Below, piece by piece: positions 33,946-42,608 of a stretch of DNA of 64,000 nt (the stretch's first letter is position 1; each line of letters starts with the position of its first letter). Below the pieces are notes generated by a model. That model made no database searches. It saw only the letters and a program-made list of their open reading frames with translations, and had not been told where the DNA came from. This DNA is from Streptosporangiaceae bacterium NEAU-GS5 (GTDB lineage: Bacteria; Actinomycetota; Actinomycetes; Streptosporangiales; Streptosporangiaceae), in contig JAGFNW010000031.1 of assembly GCA_017592665.1 (NCBI GenBank), positions 33,948 through 97,947 of the forward strand. The letters run 5' to 3'. A program made the translations under genes and the position numbers.

Positions 33946-35118
33946 TCAACTCCCCCTATTCCTGGCGTACGGCACGGCGGCGATCGGGAAGATGATGACC
34001 GACATCAACCCGGCGGCGACGAGGGCCACGTAGTTCTCGGGGCGGATCAGCCCGAGGTCGACGCCGATGGACCCGCCGACGATCGGGATGCTCAGGCTGG
34101 TCGCCTGGAACAACCCGGCGGCCGTCACCTGGCGCCACGAGGCCAGCAGCGGGCGGTAGAGCAGCGCGGGCAGGCCACGCACGATCAGCAGCGCGGCCAG
34201 GAAGACCGGCACGCGTGCCGGTGTCCCCGCGTCGGTGACGAAGCTTCGCACGTCGAGCGACATGCCGGTCGCGACGAAGAAGTAGGGGATCAAGGCGCCG
34301 AAGCCGACGGCCTGCAGCTTCGTGCGGAACTGCTGGTGGGTCATGGCGCGGTCGCGATCGAGCAGGGAGATGGTGGCGCCGGCCAGGAACGAGCCGAGGA
34401 TGGCCTCGAGCCCGAAGCCGGTCGCGAGCGCGGCGAAGCACATCAGGAGCGCGACGGCGGCGCGCACCCGGATCTGGGCGGTGGTGTCCTGCAGCGCCAG
34501 CAGCGTCCGTCCGGTCCACGTCGACCGTTCGAACCCGAAGATCAGCAGCCCGGCCGCGGCCACCAGGGCGAAGAACGCGACCAGCAGCGTGAGCCGGGCG
34601 CCGAGGTCGCGGGCCTGTTCGGAGAACAGCAGCGAGAGCAGTACGACGGGGATCACCTCGGCGAGTGACCCGCCCGCGACGACGAGCCGCCCGAGCGGGG
34701 TGTCCAGTTGGTCGGCGTCGCGGAGAATCGGGATGACGATGCCGGCCGAGGTCGCGGCCAGGATGACCGCGATCAGCAGCGGCGACTTGACCAGCCCGGC
34801 GGCGGCCAGGACGGCGCCGAGGGCGAGGGCGACGGCGAGCGAGAGCGCGAACGCCGTCGCGGCCGTCCGCAGCGTGCTGCCGCGCAGCCGGTCGGCGTCG
34901 AGCTCGAGCCCGGCGAGGAACAGCAGGAGCGACAGGCCGATCAGCGACAGGACACGGACCGGCTCGTCGATGCGGGCCCAGCCCAGCACCTGCGGTCCGA
35001 TCACGACGCCGAGCAGGATCTGCATGACGACCTCGGGCACCGGCAGCCGCAGGATGCGCACCACGAGTGGCGCCAGGAACGCCACCACCGCCACCAAGGC
35101 CGTCGAAGCCAACGACAT
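33946..35118 (-). CDS. cation:proton antiporter, CPA2 family
   Basis: A 390-residue integral membrane protein with about 12 spans, no cytosolic TrkA/RCK domain. PEVVMQILLGVVIGPQVLG is the family N-terminal motif, LLLFLAGLELD the second, and ILAATSAGIVIPIL and GLEAILGSFLAGATIS the unwound ion-binding helices. ATG 35118 (or GTG 35121) follows a GCGAGGC site. It exchanges Na+ or K+ for H+; which ion is not predictable. Confidence 0.88.
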   Translation of the reverse strand: MSLASTALVAVVAFLAPLVVRILRLPVPEVVMQILLGVVIGPQVLGWARIDEPVRVLSLIGLSLLLFLAGLELDADRLRGSTLRTAATAFALSLAVALALGAVLAAAGLVKSPLLIAVILAATSAGIVIPILRDADQLDTPLGRLVVAGGSLAEVIPVVLLSLLFSEQARDLGARLTLLVAFFALVAAAGLLIFGFERSTWTGRTLLALQDTTAQIRVRAAVALLMCFAALATGFGLEAILGSFLAGATISLLDRDRAMTHQQFRTKLQAVGFGALIPYFFVATGMSLDVRSFVTDAGTPARVPVFLAALLIVRGLPALLYRPLLASWRQVTAAGLFQATSLSIPIVGGSIGVDLGLIRPENYVALVAAGLMSVIIFPIAAVPYARNRGS

Positions 35119-35362
35119 CACTTGCTGCCTCGCTCTCTTCGGCGGTCCGTGGTGTCCGGTCGTTCGGGCGGTGAGTGGCCAGGTTATGGGCCGAGATACG
35201 CCCCGCCGGGGTACGCCCCGCCGTGATACACCCGCCGTGGTGCAGGCTGGTGTGGGGCTCATGCGGGACAGGGCCGACACTCGAGCAATACCGGGACTCG
35301 GGCGCCGTAACCGATCTAATGGGGTACGCCGACCGAGGAGCCCTGACCTGGAGGAACCCACT

Positions 35363-36322
35363 GTGGACACGATGATGGCGCTGCGCGCGCACACCCGCGG
35401 CGGCCCCGAGCAACTGGTCTACGAGCAGGCGCCCCGCCCCGAGCCGGCCGAGGGCGAGGCGCTGATCGCCGTGCACGCCACCGGCATCACCCTCACCGAG
35501 CTGGACTGGGATGAGTCGTGGACGACCAGCGACGGCAAGGACCGTACGCCGGTGATCCCCGCGCACGAGCCGTCGGGCACCGTGGTGGCGGTCGGCGCCG
35601 GGGTCAGCGACCTCGCCATCGGCGACGAGGTCTACGGTCTTGTCGACTTCGACCGGGACGGCGCCGCCGCCGAGTTCACGACCGTGCCGGCGTCGGCCCT
35701 GGCGGCCAAGCCGCGCACGGTGTCGCACGCCGAGGCGGCCGCCCTCCCGCTGGCCGCGCTCACCGCCTGGCAGGCCCTGGTCGACCATGCCGGGCTCCGC
35801 GCCGGCGAGACCGTGCTCGTGCACGGGGCCGCCGGCGGCGTCGGCGTGTACGCGACCCAGCTGGCCGCCGCCCTCGGCGCCCGGGTCATCGGCACGGGCC
35901 GGCCCCGGCACGCGGAGATCGTCCGGCAGCTGGGCGCCGACCGATTCATCGATCTCACGGCCGAGCAGTTCGACGAGGTCCTGTCCGGAGTGGACGTCGT
36001 GCTGGACGCCGTCGGCGGTGACGCGTTGCGCCGGTCGTTCGCCGTGCTGAAGCCCGGCGGCCGGCTGATCAGCGTCGCGGCGACGCCCGACCAGGCCCTC
36101 GCCGAAGCGCATCAGGTGCGCGCGGCCTACTTCATCGTCCGGCCCGATCGCACCGAGCTGACACGACTGGCGGAGATGGTGGATTCCGGCCGGCTGCGGC
36201 CGGTCGTCGGCCGTACGGTCCCGCTCGCCGAGGGCCGGTCGGCGTACGTCGGCACCGGCAAACCCAGTAAGCCGGGCAAAATTGTCCTGATCGTCCGGCC
36301 CGATGGCACGGATCAGGCCTGA
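35363..36322 (+). CDS. zinc-independent quinone oxidoreductase (MDR superfamily)
   Basis: A 319-residue NADPH-dependent enzyme. The GroES-like N-terminal domain (VIPAHEPSGTVVAVG, GDEVYG) lacks the structural-zinc cysteines; the Rossmann loop is VHGAAGGVGVYATQLA near residue 150. GTG 35363 follows GGAGG at eight bases; ATG 35372 and 35375 lie within the first codons. It reduces quinones or enones. The intergenic stretch upstream (35119-35362) has short TACGCCCCGCCG repeats near 35195-35230. Convergent with the APC permease, 13 bases apart. Confidence 0.92.
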   Translation: MDTMMALRAHTRGGPEQLVYEQAPRPEPAEGEALIAVHATGITLTELDWDESWTTSDGKDRTPVIPAHEPSGTVVAVGAGVSDLAIGDEVYGLVDFDRDGAAAEFTTVPASALAAKPRTVSHAEAAALPLAALTAWQALVDHAGLRAGETVLVHGAAGGVGVYATQLAAALGARVIGTGRPRHAEIVRQLGADRFIDLTAEQFDEVLSGVDVVLDAVGGDALRRSFAVLKPGGRLISVAATPDQALAEAHQVRAAYFIVRPDRTELTRLAEMVDSGRLRPVVGRTVPLAEGRSAYVGTGKPSKPGKIVLIVRPDGTDQA

Positions 36323-36335
36323 GCTCGAACAGCCG

Positions 36336-38324
36336 TCAGCCGCCGACGTGGATGCCGGGGCGGCGGGCGGGGTCGGGCTCGGCCTGGCGGATGATCTCCC
36401 GGACGACGGGTGGCGTGTCGCCGCGGCCGAGCAAGAGGTAGCGGAGCAGGTTCGTCACCGGGCTGCCCTCGGACCACTCGAAGTAGCAGTGGGGTCGCAC
36501 GCCGGCGGCATCGCGGAGGGCCAGCAGGATGGCGGCGATGGAGTTGGGGGCGGCGGGGCTGTCGGCCCGGAGGATCCGGTAGTCGCCGACCTCGACGCCG
36601 CGGACCTGAAGCACGTTGCTGAACTCCGACGGGTCGATCACGTCGATCTCCAGGAACAGCACGTCGGCGCTGCCGGGGACAGGGTTCATGCCGCGCTGCT
36701 CGGCCTCCTTGGCCGTGTATTCGGCGAGGTCGCCGGCCTGCCGGCGGTTGGCGATGAGGTTCAGCGCGCCGTCGTACGCGATCGAGTCGGTGATGAACCG
36801 CCGGGCGGCCGCGTCGAACTCGATGTGATCGGCACGCAGCTCCGTGGTGCGGGAGATCCGCGAGACAAGGGAGATGGCGATGATCCCGATGATGAAGAAG
36901 AACGAGATCGTGATGCCGTCGGGCTTCTCCCTGATGTTCTCCACCAGGGCGTACAGCAGCACCAGCGTGAGCACGGTGAATCCGGCCACGGCTCCCCGCC
37001 GCCGCTTGCGGATGACGGAGATCGTCACCGCGAACGCGCCCGAGACCATCATGACCAGGATGCCGGTGGCGTAGGCGCCCGCCTGGGCGTCGACATCGGC
37101 GTCGAAGGTGATGGTCAGAGCGACGCAGATGAGCGTGTAGACCAGTACGACGGGCCGCACGGCCCGGCCCCACTCCGGCGCCATGCCGTAGCCAGGCAGG
37201 TAGCGCGGCACGATGTTGATCAGCCCGGCCATCGCCGAGGCGCCGGCGAACCAGAGAATGAGGATGGTGCTGATGTCGTAGACGGTGCCGAAGGCCTCGC
37301 CCAGATACGTGTGGGCCAGGTAGGCCATGGCCCGCCCGTTGGCCTCGCCTCCGGTCTTGAACTCGTCGGCCGGGATGAGGACGGTGGTGACGAAGCTCGT
37401 GGCGATCAGATAGACGCTCATGATGAGCGCGGCGACGGTCAGCAGCTTGCGCGTGTTGCGGATGCGCGAGGCCATCTGCTCAGCGGGATCCTTGCCGGTG
37501 GCCGCGATCAGCGGCATCATGCTGACCCCGGTCTCGAATCCGGACAATCCCAGCACCAACAGCGGGAAGGCGAGGATCGCGGGCCCGACCACGCCGCCGA
37601 AGCCGCCCCGGCCTTCGATCAGGGCGTCCGTCCATGCCGAGATGTGGTCCGGCGTCGCGAAGACCTCTGCCAGGCCGACCCCGACCACGACCGCGTTGAG
37701 CCCGAGGAAGAGCGCCACCAGCGGGATCGCCACGCCGACGGCCTCGGTGAAGCCGATCAGGAACACCCCGCCCAACACCAGCAGCAGCACCACCGTCAGC
37801 GTGACCTCGTGGCCGTGCAAGAAGCTCGGGAAGAACGGATTCTCCACGACGTGCACGGACGCGTCGGCGGCCGACAGGGTGATCGTGATGATCCATGACG
37901 TGGCCACGAATCCCAGCAGCACCAGCACGAACAGCTTGCCCCACCAGAACGGCAGCAACCCTTCCAGCATCGCCACCGACCCTTGCCCGTGCGGGCTCTC
38001 CTTGGCGATCCGCCGATACATGGGCAGCATGCCGAGCAGCGTCAGCGCCACGATGAGCAGCGTGGCGAGCGGCGACAGCGCGCCGGCCGCGAGCGCGGCG
38101 ATGCCCGGCAGATAGGCCAGCGTGGAGAAGTAGTCGACGCCGGTCAGGCACATGATCTTCCACCAGGCCTGCGGCTTGGCGTGCTCTTCCGTCGTCTCGG
38201 GGCCCACCGGGTGGACCTGATGCCGCAGCAGCCAGCGCGTCAGCGCGCTCGCCGGAGGCGCCGGGCGCGCCGGGCTGTCGACCACCTCGGGGATGGCCGA
38301 TCCACCATTGCCGCTCATTGTCAT
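36336..38324 (-). CDS. APC-superfamily permease with cytosolic C-terminal domain
   Basis: A 662-residue membrane protein with twelve predicted spans ([51 protein letters not shown]) followed by a soluble region of about 150 residues ([36 protein letters not shown]). The first half resembles the amino-acid/polyamine and KUP-like carriers annotated in actinobacteria as amino acid transporters. The soluble tail probably regulates the carrier. ATG 38324 or, six bases later, ATG 38318 with the GGGGGC site at better spacing. The substrate is unknown. Confidence 0.82.
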   Translation of the reverse strand: MTMSGNGGSAIPEVVDSPARPAPPASALTRWLLRHQVHPVGPETTEEHAKPQAWWKIMCLTGVDYFSTLAYLPGIAALAAGALSPLATLLIVALTLLGMLPMYRRIAKESPHGQGSVAMLEGLLPFWWGKLFVLVLLGFVATSWIITITLSAADASVHVVENPFFPSFLHGHEVTLTVVLLLVLGGVFLIGFTEAVGVAIPLVALFLGLNAVVVGVGLAEVFATPDHISAWTDALIEGRGGFGGVVGPAILAFPLLVLGLSGFETGVSMMPLIAATGKDPAEQMASRIRNTRKLLTVAALIMSVYLIATSFVTTVLIPADEFKTGGEANGRAMAYLAHTYLGEAFGTVYDISTILILWFAGASAMAGLINIVPRYLPGYGMAPEWGRAVRPVVLVYTLICVALTITFDADVDAQAGAYATGILVMMVSGAFAVTISVIRKRRRGAVAGFTVLTLVLLYALVENIREKPDGITISFFFIIGIIAISLVSRISRTTELRADHIEFDAAARRFITDSIAYDGALNLIANRRQAGDLAEYTAKEAEQRGMNPVPGSADVLFLEIDVIDPSEFSNVLQVRGVEVGDYRILRADSPAAPNSIAAILLALRDAAGVRPHCYFEWSEGSPVTNLLRYLLLGRGDTPPVVREIIRQAEPDPARRPGIHVGG

Positions 38325-38540
38325 GCCCCCATCGCATCCGGCACGCGTCCCGTGCCGCAGGTTGACCGGCCCAGGCTAGAACGTCACACCAGCAACTCCA
38401 CAATCCTCCCGTCAAACTCGATGCCGAATCACCGCAATCGCGGCGTGTCGGGAAAGCTGGGTTGCAAGAGGGCGCGGGTGGTCCGCGCCGTCGTCGACCG
38501 AGCGCGCGTGGAGTCGACCGAGCGCGTGGAACGGAGCGGC

Positions 38541-39452
38541 ATGGACTCGAACGGCATGGACTCGAACGGCATCATCCGACCCCGCATAGGCATCACCTAT
38601 CTGCCCGCCTTCGCGCCCGAGGATCTGCGCGCGGCAGCGGTTGAGGCGGAGGCGGCCGGATTGGAGGAATTCTGGCTCTGGGAGGACTGCTTCAAACACG
38701 GCGGCCTCACCACGGCGACCGCCGCGCTGGCGTCGACCCAGCGGATCGCCGTCGGGATCGGGCTGCTGCCCGTGCCGCTGCGGAACGTGGCGATCACCGC
38801 GATGGAGCTGGCCGGCCTGCACCGCATGTTCCCAGGACGGGTGATCGCCGGGATCGGCCACGGCGTACAGAGCTGGATGGGGCAGGTCGGCGCACGCGTC
38901 ACCTCGCCGATGGCGCTCCTGGAGGAGTATCACCAGGTCCTGCGTGACCTCCTCGACGGCAGGAGGGTCGATTTCAAGGGCCGCTACCTGAGCCTTGACG
39001 GCGTCGAGCTGCAGTGGCCGCCGTCCGAGCGCGTGCCGCTCATGCTGGGCGGAGAGGGGCCCAAGACGCTGCGCCTCGCCGCGCGCCTCGGTGACGGCAA
39101 CCTGCTCACGGCTCTCCTCGGCGACGAAGACATCCGGCGGGCCTGCGGCCTCATCCACGATGAGCTCGCCGCCGCGGCGGGCGATCGCGGCGGCCATCAG
39201 ATCGTGGCCCACCTCCTCGCGGCCACGGGCGAGGACGCCGAGGGCCGGATCCGAAACGAGATCGCTCAGTGGGGCAAGTCCGACGTGCCGAACGTCGGCG
39301 CCGCCGGAGACGCTCGCACGGTCGCCGACTCCATCCTGCGGCTGGCCCGAATGGGTGTCACCTCTGTGGCCGTCCAGCCCACCGAGGACGAGCCCGATCT
39401 CCATGGGCTGATCCGCTTCCTCGGCGCCGAAGTCCGGCCCCTCCTGGCCTGA
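38541..39452 (+). CDS. LLM-class (F420/FMN) flavin-dependent oxidoreductase
   Basis: A 303-residue TIM-barrel flavoenzyme of the luciferase-like monooxygenase class: RIGITYLPAFAPEDLRAAA, FWLWEDCFKHGG, IGLLPVPLRNVAITAMEL and PGRVIAGIGHGVQSWM. In actinomycetes many members use F420. The first 15 bases (ATGGACTCGAACGGC) are exactly duplicated in tandem, duplicating the start codon; the first ATG, 38541, is used because ACGGAG lies six bases before it while the second has no ribosome site. Monocistronic, with a hairpin after the stop. Confidence 0.88.
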   Translation: MDSNGMDSNGIIRPRIGITYLPAFAPEDLRAAAVEAEAAGLEEFWLWEDCFKHGGLTTATAALASTQRIAVGIGLLPVPLRNVAITAMELAGLHRMFPGRVIAGIGHGVQSWMGQVGARVTSPMALLEEYHQVLRDLLDGRRVDFKGRYLSLDGVELQWPPSERVPLMLGGEGPKTLRLAARLGDGNLLTALLGDEDIRRACGLIHDELAAAAGDRGGHQIVAHLLAATGEDAEGRIRNEIAQWGKSDVPNVGAAGDARTVADSILRLARMGVTSVAVQPTEDEPDLHGLIRFLGAEVRPLLA

Positions 39453-39465
39453 CGGATCTTGTCGT

Positions 39466-39482
39466 TAGTCCGGATCGGACTA
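39466..39482 (+). terminator. short hairpin after the LLM oxidoreductase gene
   Basis: TAGTCCG (39466-39472), GAT, CGGACTA (39476-39482), 13 bases past the stop codon. Seven perfect pairs; modest stability. Confidence 0.5.
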
Positions 39483-39568
39483 CGGAGAACTATTCGATGA
39501 CCTGGCGAGTTGGTATGTCACGGCGGATGTGGTGAGGCCATTGCCAACGACAGACTGGCAAATGCCCC

Positions 39569-39640
39569 ATGTGGAAAGGCGAGTTATCGGATGCTCGTGT
39601 CCTCCTCTGTGATCTAGCGAAGGTCCAGCTCATCCAGTGA
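39569..39640 (+). other. 23-codon mini-ORF overlapping the LanB-like start
   Basis: ATG 39569 opens a 23-residue frame (MWKGELSDARVLLCDL, then AKVQLIQ) whose TGA overlaps the GTG of the LanB-like gene (GTGA), a translational-coupling layout. It has no evident ribosome site. It may be a leader ORF, or chance; an RiPP precursor is not supported because the frame has one Cys and no leader-like acidic region. Confidence 0.25.
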
Positions 39641-42306
39641 CTGTGGATTTCACGCTGCCGAGCGGCGTCCGGGTCGCCACACCGGTGGTCGTCCGGGTGG
39701 CAGGGTTGCCATTGACTCTTTTGGAATGTCTGCGTTTCGAGGAATCGTTCGCGCGGATTCACGCGGCGCTGGCGCTCCGCGAACGCGTGGCCGCCGACGG
39801 CGGCGCGATGTCCGACGAGTTGTACGAAATCGTCGGCGCCCGAGAAGCGGGCGAGGTGAGGGCGGCCCTGGTGGGGCTGCGCCGGTCCATGTTCCAGATG
39901 CGCACGCCCAAGCCTCAGGTGTGGAGCGAGCAGGTCGCCGCGGCGCTGCCGGCCGAGCTCGCCGAGCGGGTGGCGGCGTGGGTGGCTCAGCTGGCCGAGT
40001 ACAAACGGTTGCGAGCCGGGCTCTCCGGCATCCTGTCCGCGGAGACGCAGGCCAAGAACGCCGTGCTGCGCGACGTGGTGGCGCACCCGGGTTTCCGGCG
40101 TGGCCTGTCGTATTCCAGTCCCGCCCTGTTCGCGGAGACCGCCAGATGGCTCGCCGAGGAGTTCCGGCCGCCGCGGTGGCAGTCGCTGCTCCGGCTGGCC
40201 AAGTACGTGGCCCGGGCGGCCGCCAAGACCAGTCCGTTCAGCACGTTCACCATCAGCGGTACGGGGACCTGGGTCGCGGACGGCCCGAGCCTGCGCCTTG
40301 CCGACGCGCCTTCGGCCGCGGCCGTGCTGGAGATGAACGCCCTTCTGATCCAGTTGATCTCCGGCGTCCTCGCCGCTGATCCCCGGCTGGCGCAGCTGGT
40401 GACGCTGCGGCTGAATCCGAGCGCCACCGTCGTCGGCGACGCCGTCAGGTTCCTCGGGCCGCTGCCGGCCGAGCCGATCGTGGGCGTCCCGGCCACGCCC
40501 GCCGTACTGGAGTGCATCCGGATTCTCACCGACAGGCCGGGGTTGCCGCCGGCGGAGCTGCGGAAGCTGCTCGACGGCGGCGCCGAACGCATCGGGCGGT
40601 TCATCGACATGCTGACCACCACGGGCCTGGTGGAGCGGCAGATCCCGGTCGCCGACCTGGCCCCGGATCGGCTGGGTGAGATGGCCGACTGGCTGGCCGT
40701 GAACGGCGGCGCCGAGTTCGGCGATCTCGTGACGAGCCTCGAGACCGTGGACGCGCGCCTTCGTGATCCGGCCCCGGTGGAGGACGCGGCGGGGCACGCC
40801 GCCTGGCATCGTGCCCTCGCCGCCGAGATCGACGACCTGGTCGAAAGCTCCGGCCTGTCGCAGATGCTGACGCTGTCCGGGGAGAAGGACGTGCTCCGCG
40901 AGAGCGCCGTGTTCACCGCTCCGGTGGCCGAGCTGTCGGCGCGGCACTGGCGCCCGGCCCTTGAGGATCTGGACGTCGTACGGCAGCTGCTCGGCGCGCT
41001 CGACCCGAATCTTTCGTTACGGGTGACCCTCGGCGCGTACTGCGCCGAGCGCTTCGGGCCGGGGTCGCGCGTGCCGTTCCTCGTGCTGCACCAGGCGATC
41101 GCGACGGACCTGGCGCGCGAGGCGGGGCCCGATGAGCACATCGTGCGCGAGCTCGGCCGGTTGCTGCGGCACAAGCCCGCGCCGCAGTTCGCACTACCGG
41201 ACGCGGCCCTGGGCGAGAGCCGGGTGGCCCGGCTGCGCGAGCTGAGCCGTATCCGCGCGGAGCTGAGTGCGCTGGTGCTGGCGGCACAAGCCCACGACGG
41301 TGTCATCCGGGTCGAGCCCGGCGCGCTCGCGAAGCTGGCGGCGTCCTGGCCGGACTGGGTGACCGCGCCCCGGTCGGTGGCCTGGTATCTGCAGGCGGTC
41401 CAGGACGGGGAGGCCGTGCGCCTGGTCGTCAACAACGCGCACGGAGGATATGGGCGGGGCCGGAGCCGGGCGCTGCATCTGATCCGCCAGGCCGGCGGCA
41501 CGATCCAGTGGGACCACGCGGGGACCGGCTCGGCCGACGGCCCTCTGACGGCCGAGTTCGGCGGGACGTTCCGGTTCTCCCCCAACCTGCGCCTGCCGGC
41601 CGTGCCGTACGAGATCGACTATCCGGGCGCGGTAAGCGGCCGGCCGCCGGTGCGGCGGATCCCGATGAACGACCTGGAGGTCGTCCACGACCTGGAGACG
41701 GACCTGGCGCGGCTGGTCAGCAGGAGACGTCAGGCCGAGGTCAGGGCGCTGCACCTGGGCATGCTGGCCGAGCCCTTCCTCCCGCCGGCGGCGCGGCTGA
41801 TGGCGCAGGCGTTCGGCGCCTCCTATCTCGTGCGGTCCGGCATCCCGCTGCTGGCGTCCGCCGAGGCGCTGTCGGTCCCGGATCGGGTGGTGGCCTTCCC
41901 CCGCGTCGAGATCGGCCGAGTCGTGGTGCAGCGGGCGCGATGGGTCGCGCCGTCGGGATGGGTGCCGGTGCGCGACAAAGGTGAATCCGACGCCGACTAT
42001 CTATTCCGCGTCGTGGCGTGGCTGCGCGCGCACGGCGTTCCCGAGCGCTGTTTCGTACGCATGCTGAGCGGCCAGGACGGATCGGCCGGCGGCCGGTTGC
42101 CGGGCAAGTCCCGCAAGCCGGTGTACGTCGACTTCGCGAACTGGTATCTGGTGACGGTCTTCGAGCGGACGCTCAAGAGCGCAGGCCCCGTCGTGATTTT
42201 CGAAGAGGTCCTGCCGGCGTTTCCGGACGACCAGCAGGAAGGCGACTTCGTCACCGAATTCCTGGTCGAGCTCTTCGAGCCGGAGAATAGACAGTCGCGG
42301 CTTTGA
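39637..42306 (+). CDS. LanB-type (lantibiotic dehydratase N-domain) enzyme without elimination domain
   Basis: An 889-residue protein. The motif KYVARAAAKTSPFSTFT near residue 190 is the signature of the LanB N-terminal, tRNA-dependent domain; the C-terminal third has VVAFPRVEIGRVVVQRARW and GKSRKPVYVDFANWY, also from that domain. No SpaB_C elimination domain follows within the protein or in the next genes. Full LanB proteins glutamylate Ser/Thr by glutamyl-tRNA and then eliminate; proteins with the first half only are known from split thiopeptide enzymes and from peptide aminoacyl-tRNA ligases (PEARLs), which add residues to a carrier peptide. The start GTG 39637 has only a weak GAAGGT site but is coupled to a mini-ORF. 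Confidence 0.85.
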   Translation: MTVDFTLPSGVRVATPVVVRVAGLPLTLLECLRFEESFARIHAALALRERVAADGGAMSDELYEIVGAREAGEVRAALVGLRRSMFQMRTPKPQVWSEQVAAALPAELAERVAAWVAQLAEYKRLRAGLSGILSAETQAKNAVLRDVVAHPGFRRGLSYSSPALFAETARWLAEEFRPPRWQSLLRLAKYVARAAAKTSPFSTFTISGTGTWVADGPSLRLADAPSAAAVLEMNALLIQLISGVLAADPRLAQLVTLRLNPSATVVGDAVRFLGPLPAEPIVGVPATPAVLECIRILTDRPGLPPAELRKLLDGGAERIGRFIDMLTTTGLVERQIPVADLAPDRLGEMADWLAVNGGAEFGDLVTSLETVDARLRDPAPVEDAAGHAAWHRALAAEIDDLVESSGLSQMLTLSGEKDVLRESAVFTAPVAELSARHWRPALEDLDVVRQLLGALDPNLSLRVTLGAYCAERFGPGSRVPFLVLHQAIATDLAREAGPDEHIVRELGRLLRHKPAPQFALPDAALGESRVARLRELSRIRAELSALVLAAQAHDGVIRVEPGALAKLAASWPDWVTAPRSVAWYLQAVQDGEAVRLVVNNAHGGYGRGRSRALHLIRQAGGTIQWDHAGTGSADGPLTAEFGGTFRFSPNLRLPAVPYEIDYPGAVSGRPPVRRIPMNDLEVVHDLETDLARLVSRRRQAEVRALHLGMLAEPFLPPAARLMAQAFGASYLVRSGIPLLASAEALSVPDRVVAFPRVEIGRVVVQRARWVAPSGWVPVRDKGESDADYLFRVVAWLRAHGVPERCFVRMLSGQDGSAGGRLPGKSRKPVYVDFANWYLVTVFERTLKSAGPVVIFEEVLPAFPDDQQEGDFVTEFLVELFEPENRQSRL

Positions 42307-42350
42307 CACCTGGGGTGAGATGATTCGTGGCATGACCTTCTGTTCGCACA

Positions 42351-42383
42351 TCCCAGTTCAGCCCTGCGGAGGGGCTGCTGGGA
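42351..42383 (+). promoter_or_regulatory. hairpin between the LanB-like gene and the small basic gene
   Basis: TCCCAG (42351-42356) pairs with CTGGGA (42378-42383) and CAGCCC (42359-42364) with GGGCTG (42372-42377); two T form a bulge and TGCGGAG the loop. The 3' arm touches GGAAGGG, the ribosome site of the gene at 42396, so it could be a terminator, a processing site or a translational switch. Confidence 0.55.
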
Positions 42384-42395
42384 AGGGTCTATGCG

Positions 42396-42560
42396 ATGGT
42401 CAAGCACTCACCGCACCGGCGGTGGAAAGGTCATGACACCGGGTGCAATCCGCACAAGCTGAAGGGTGCGGGGCGCGCGGAGAAGGAGCCCTGGAAGGTG
42501 CTGCGCAAGCTGGGCAAGAAGCGCAGAGTCACTCGGGGCGACATCGGCTTGGACGACTGA
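42396..42560 (+). CDS. 54-residue basic protein next to the LanB-like gene
   Basis: ATG 42396 follows GGAAGGG at about eight bases. The 54-residue product is Lys/Arg/His-rich (MVKHSPHRRWKGHDTGC, LKGAGRAEKEPWKVLRKLG, KRRVTRGDIGLDD) with one Cys and an acidic C-terminal GLDD. Third-codon-position GC is about 85 percent (46 of 54), strong evidence that it is translated; a competing 34-codon frame at 42332 has about 56 percent. It lies 90 bases after the LanB-like stop on the same strand. It could be a carrier peptide for the enzyme or an unrelated conserved small protein; I cannot tell. Confidence 0.65.
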   Translation: MVKHSPHRRWKGHDTGCNPHKLKGAGRAEKEPWKVLRKLGKKRRVTRGDIGLDD

Positions 42561-42577
42561 GCCGTCAAGCGCGGCGC

Positions 42578-42608
42578 GGGGCCGCCGGTGCTCTCCACCG
42601 GCGGCCCC
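42578..42608. terminator. strong bidirectional hairpin terminator
   Basis: GGGGCCGCCGGTG (42578-42590), loop CTCTC, then CACCGGCGGCCCC (42596-42608): thirteen perfect pairs between the plus-strand small gene (stop 42560) and the minus-strand nitronate monooxygenase (stop 42609). Confidence 0.92.

Noticed and set aside
33956..36112. 718-codon minus-strand frame
   Set aside because: Covers the antiporter in another frame and the opposite strand of the quinone reductase; no motif.
42332..42436. 34-codon Cys-containing frame (MTFCSHIPVQPCGG start) as an RiPP precursor
   Set aside because: Third-position GC is only about 56 percent, the ribosome site is weak, there is no leader region, and the overlapping 54-codon frame is clearly better.
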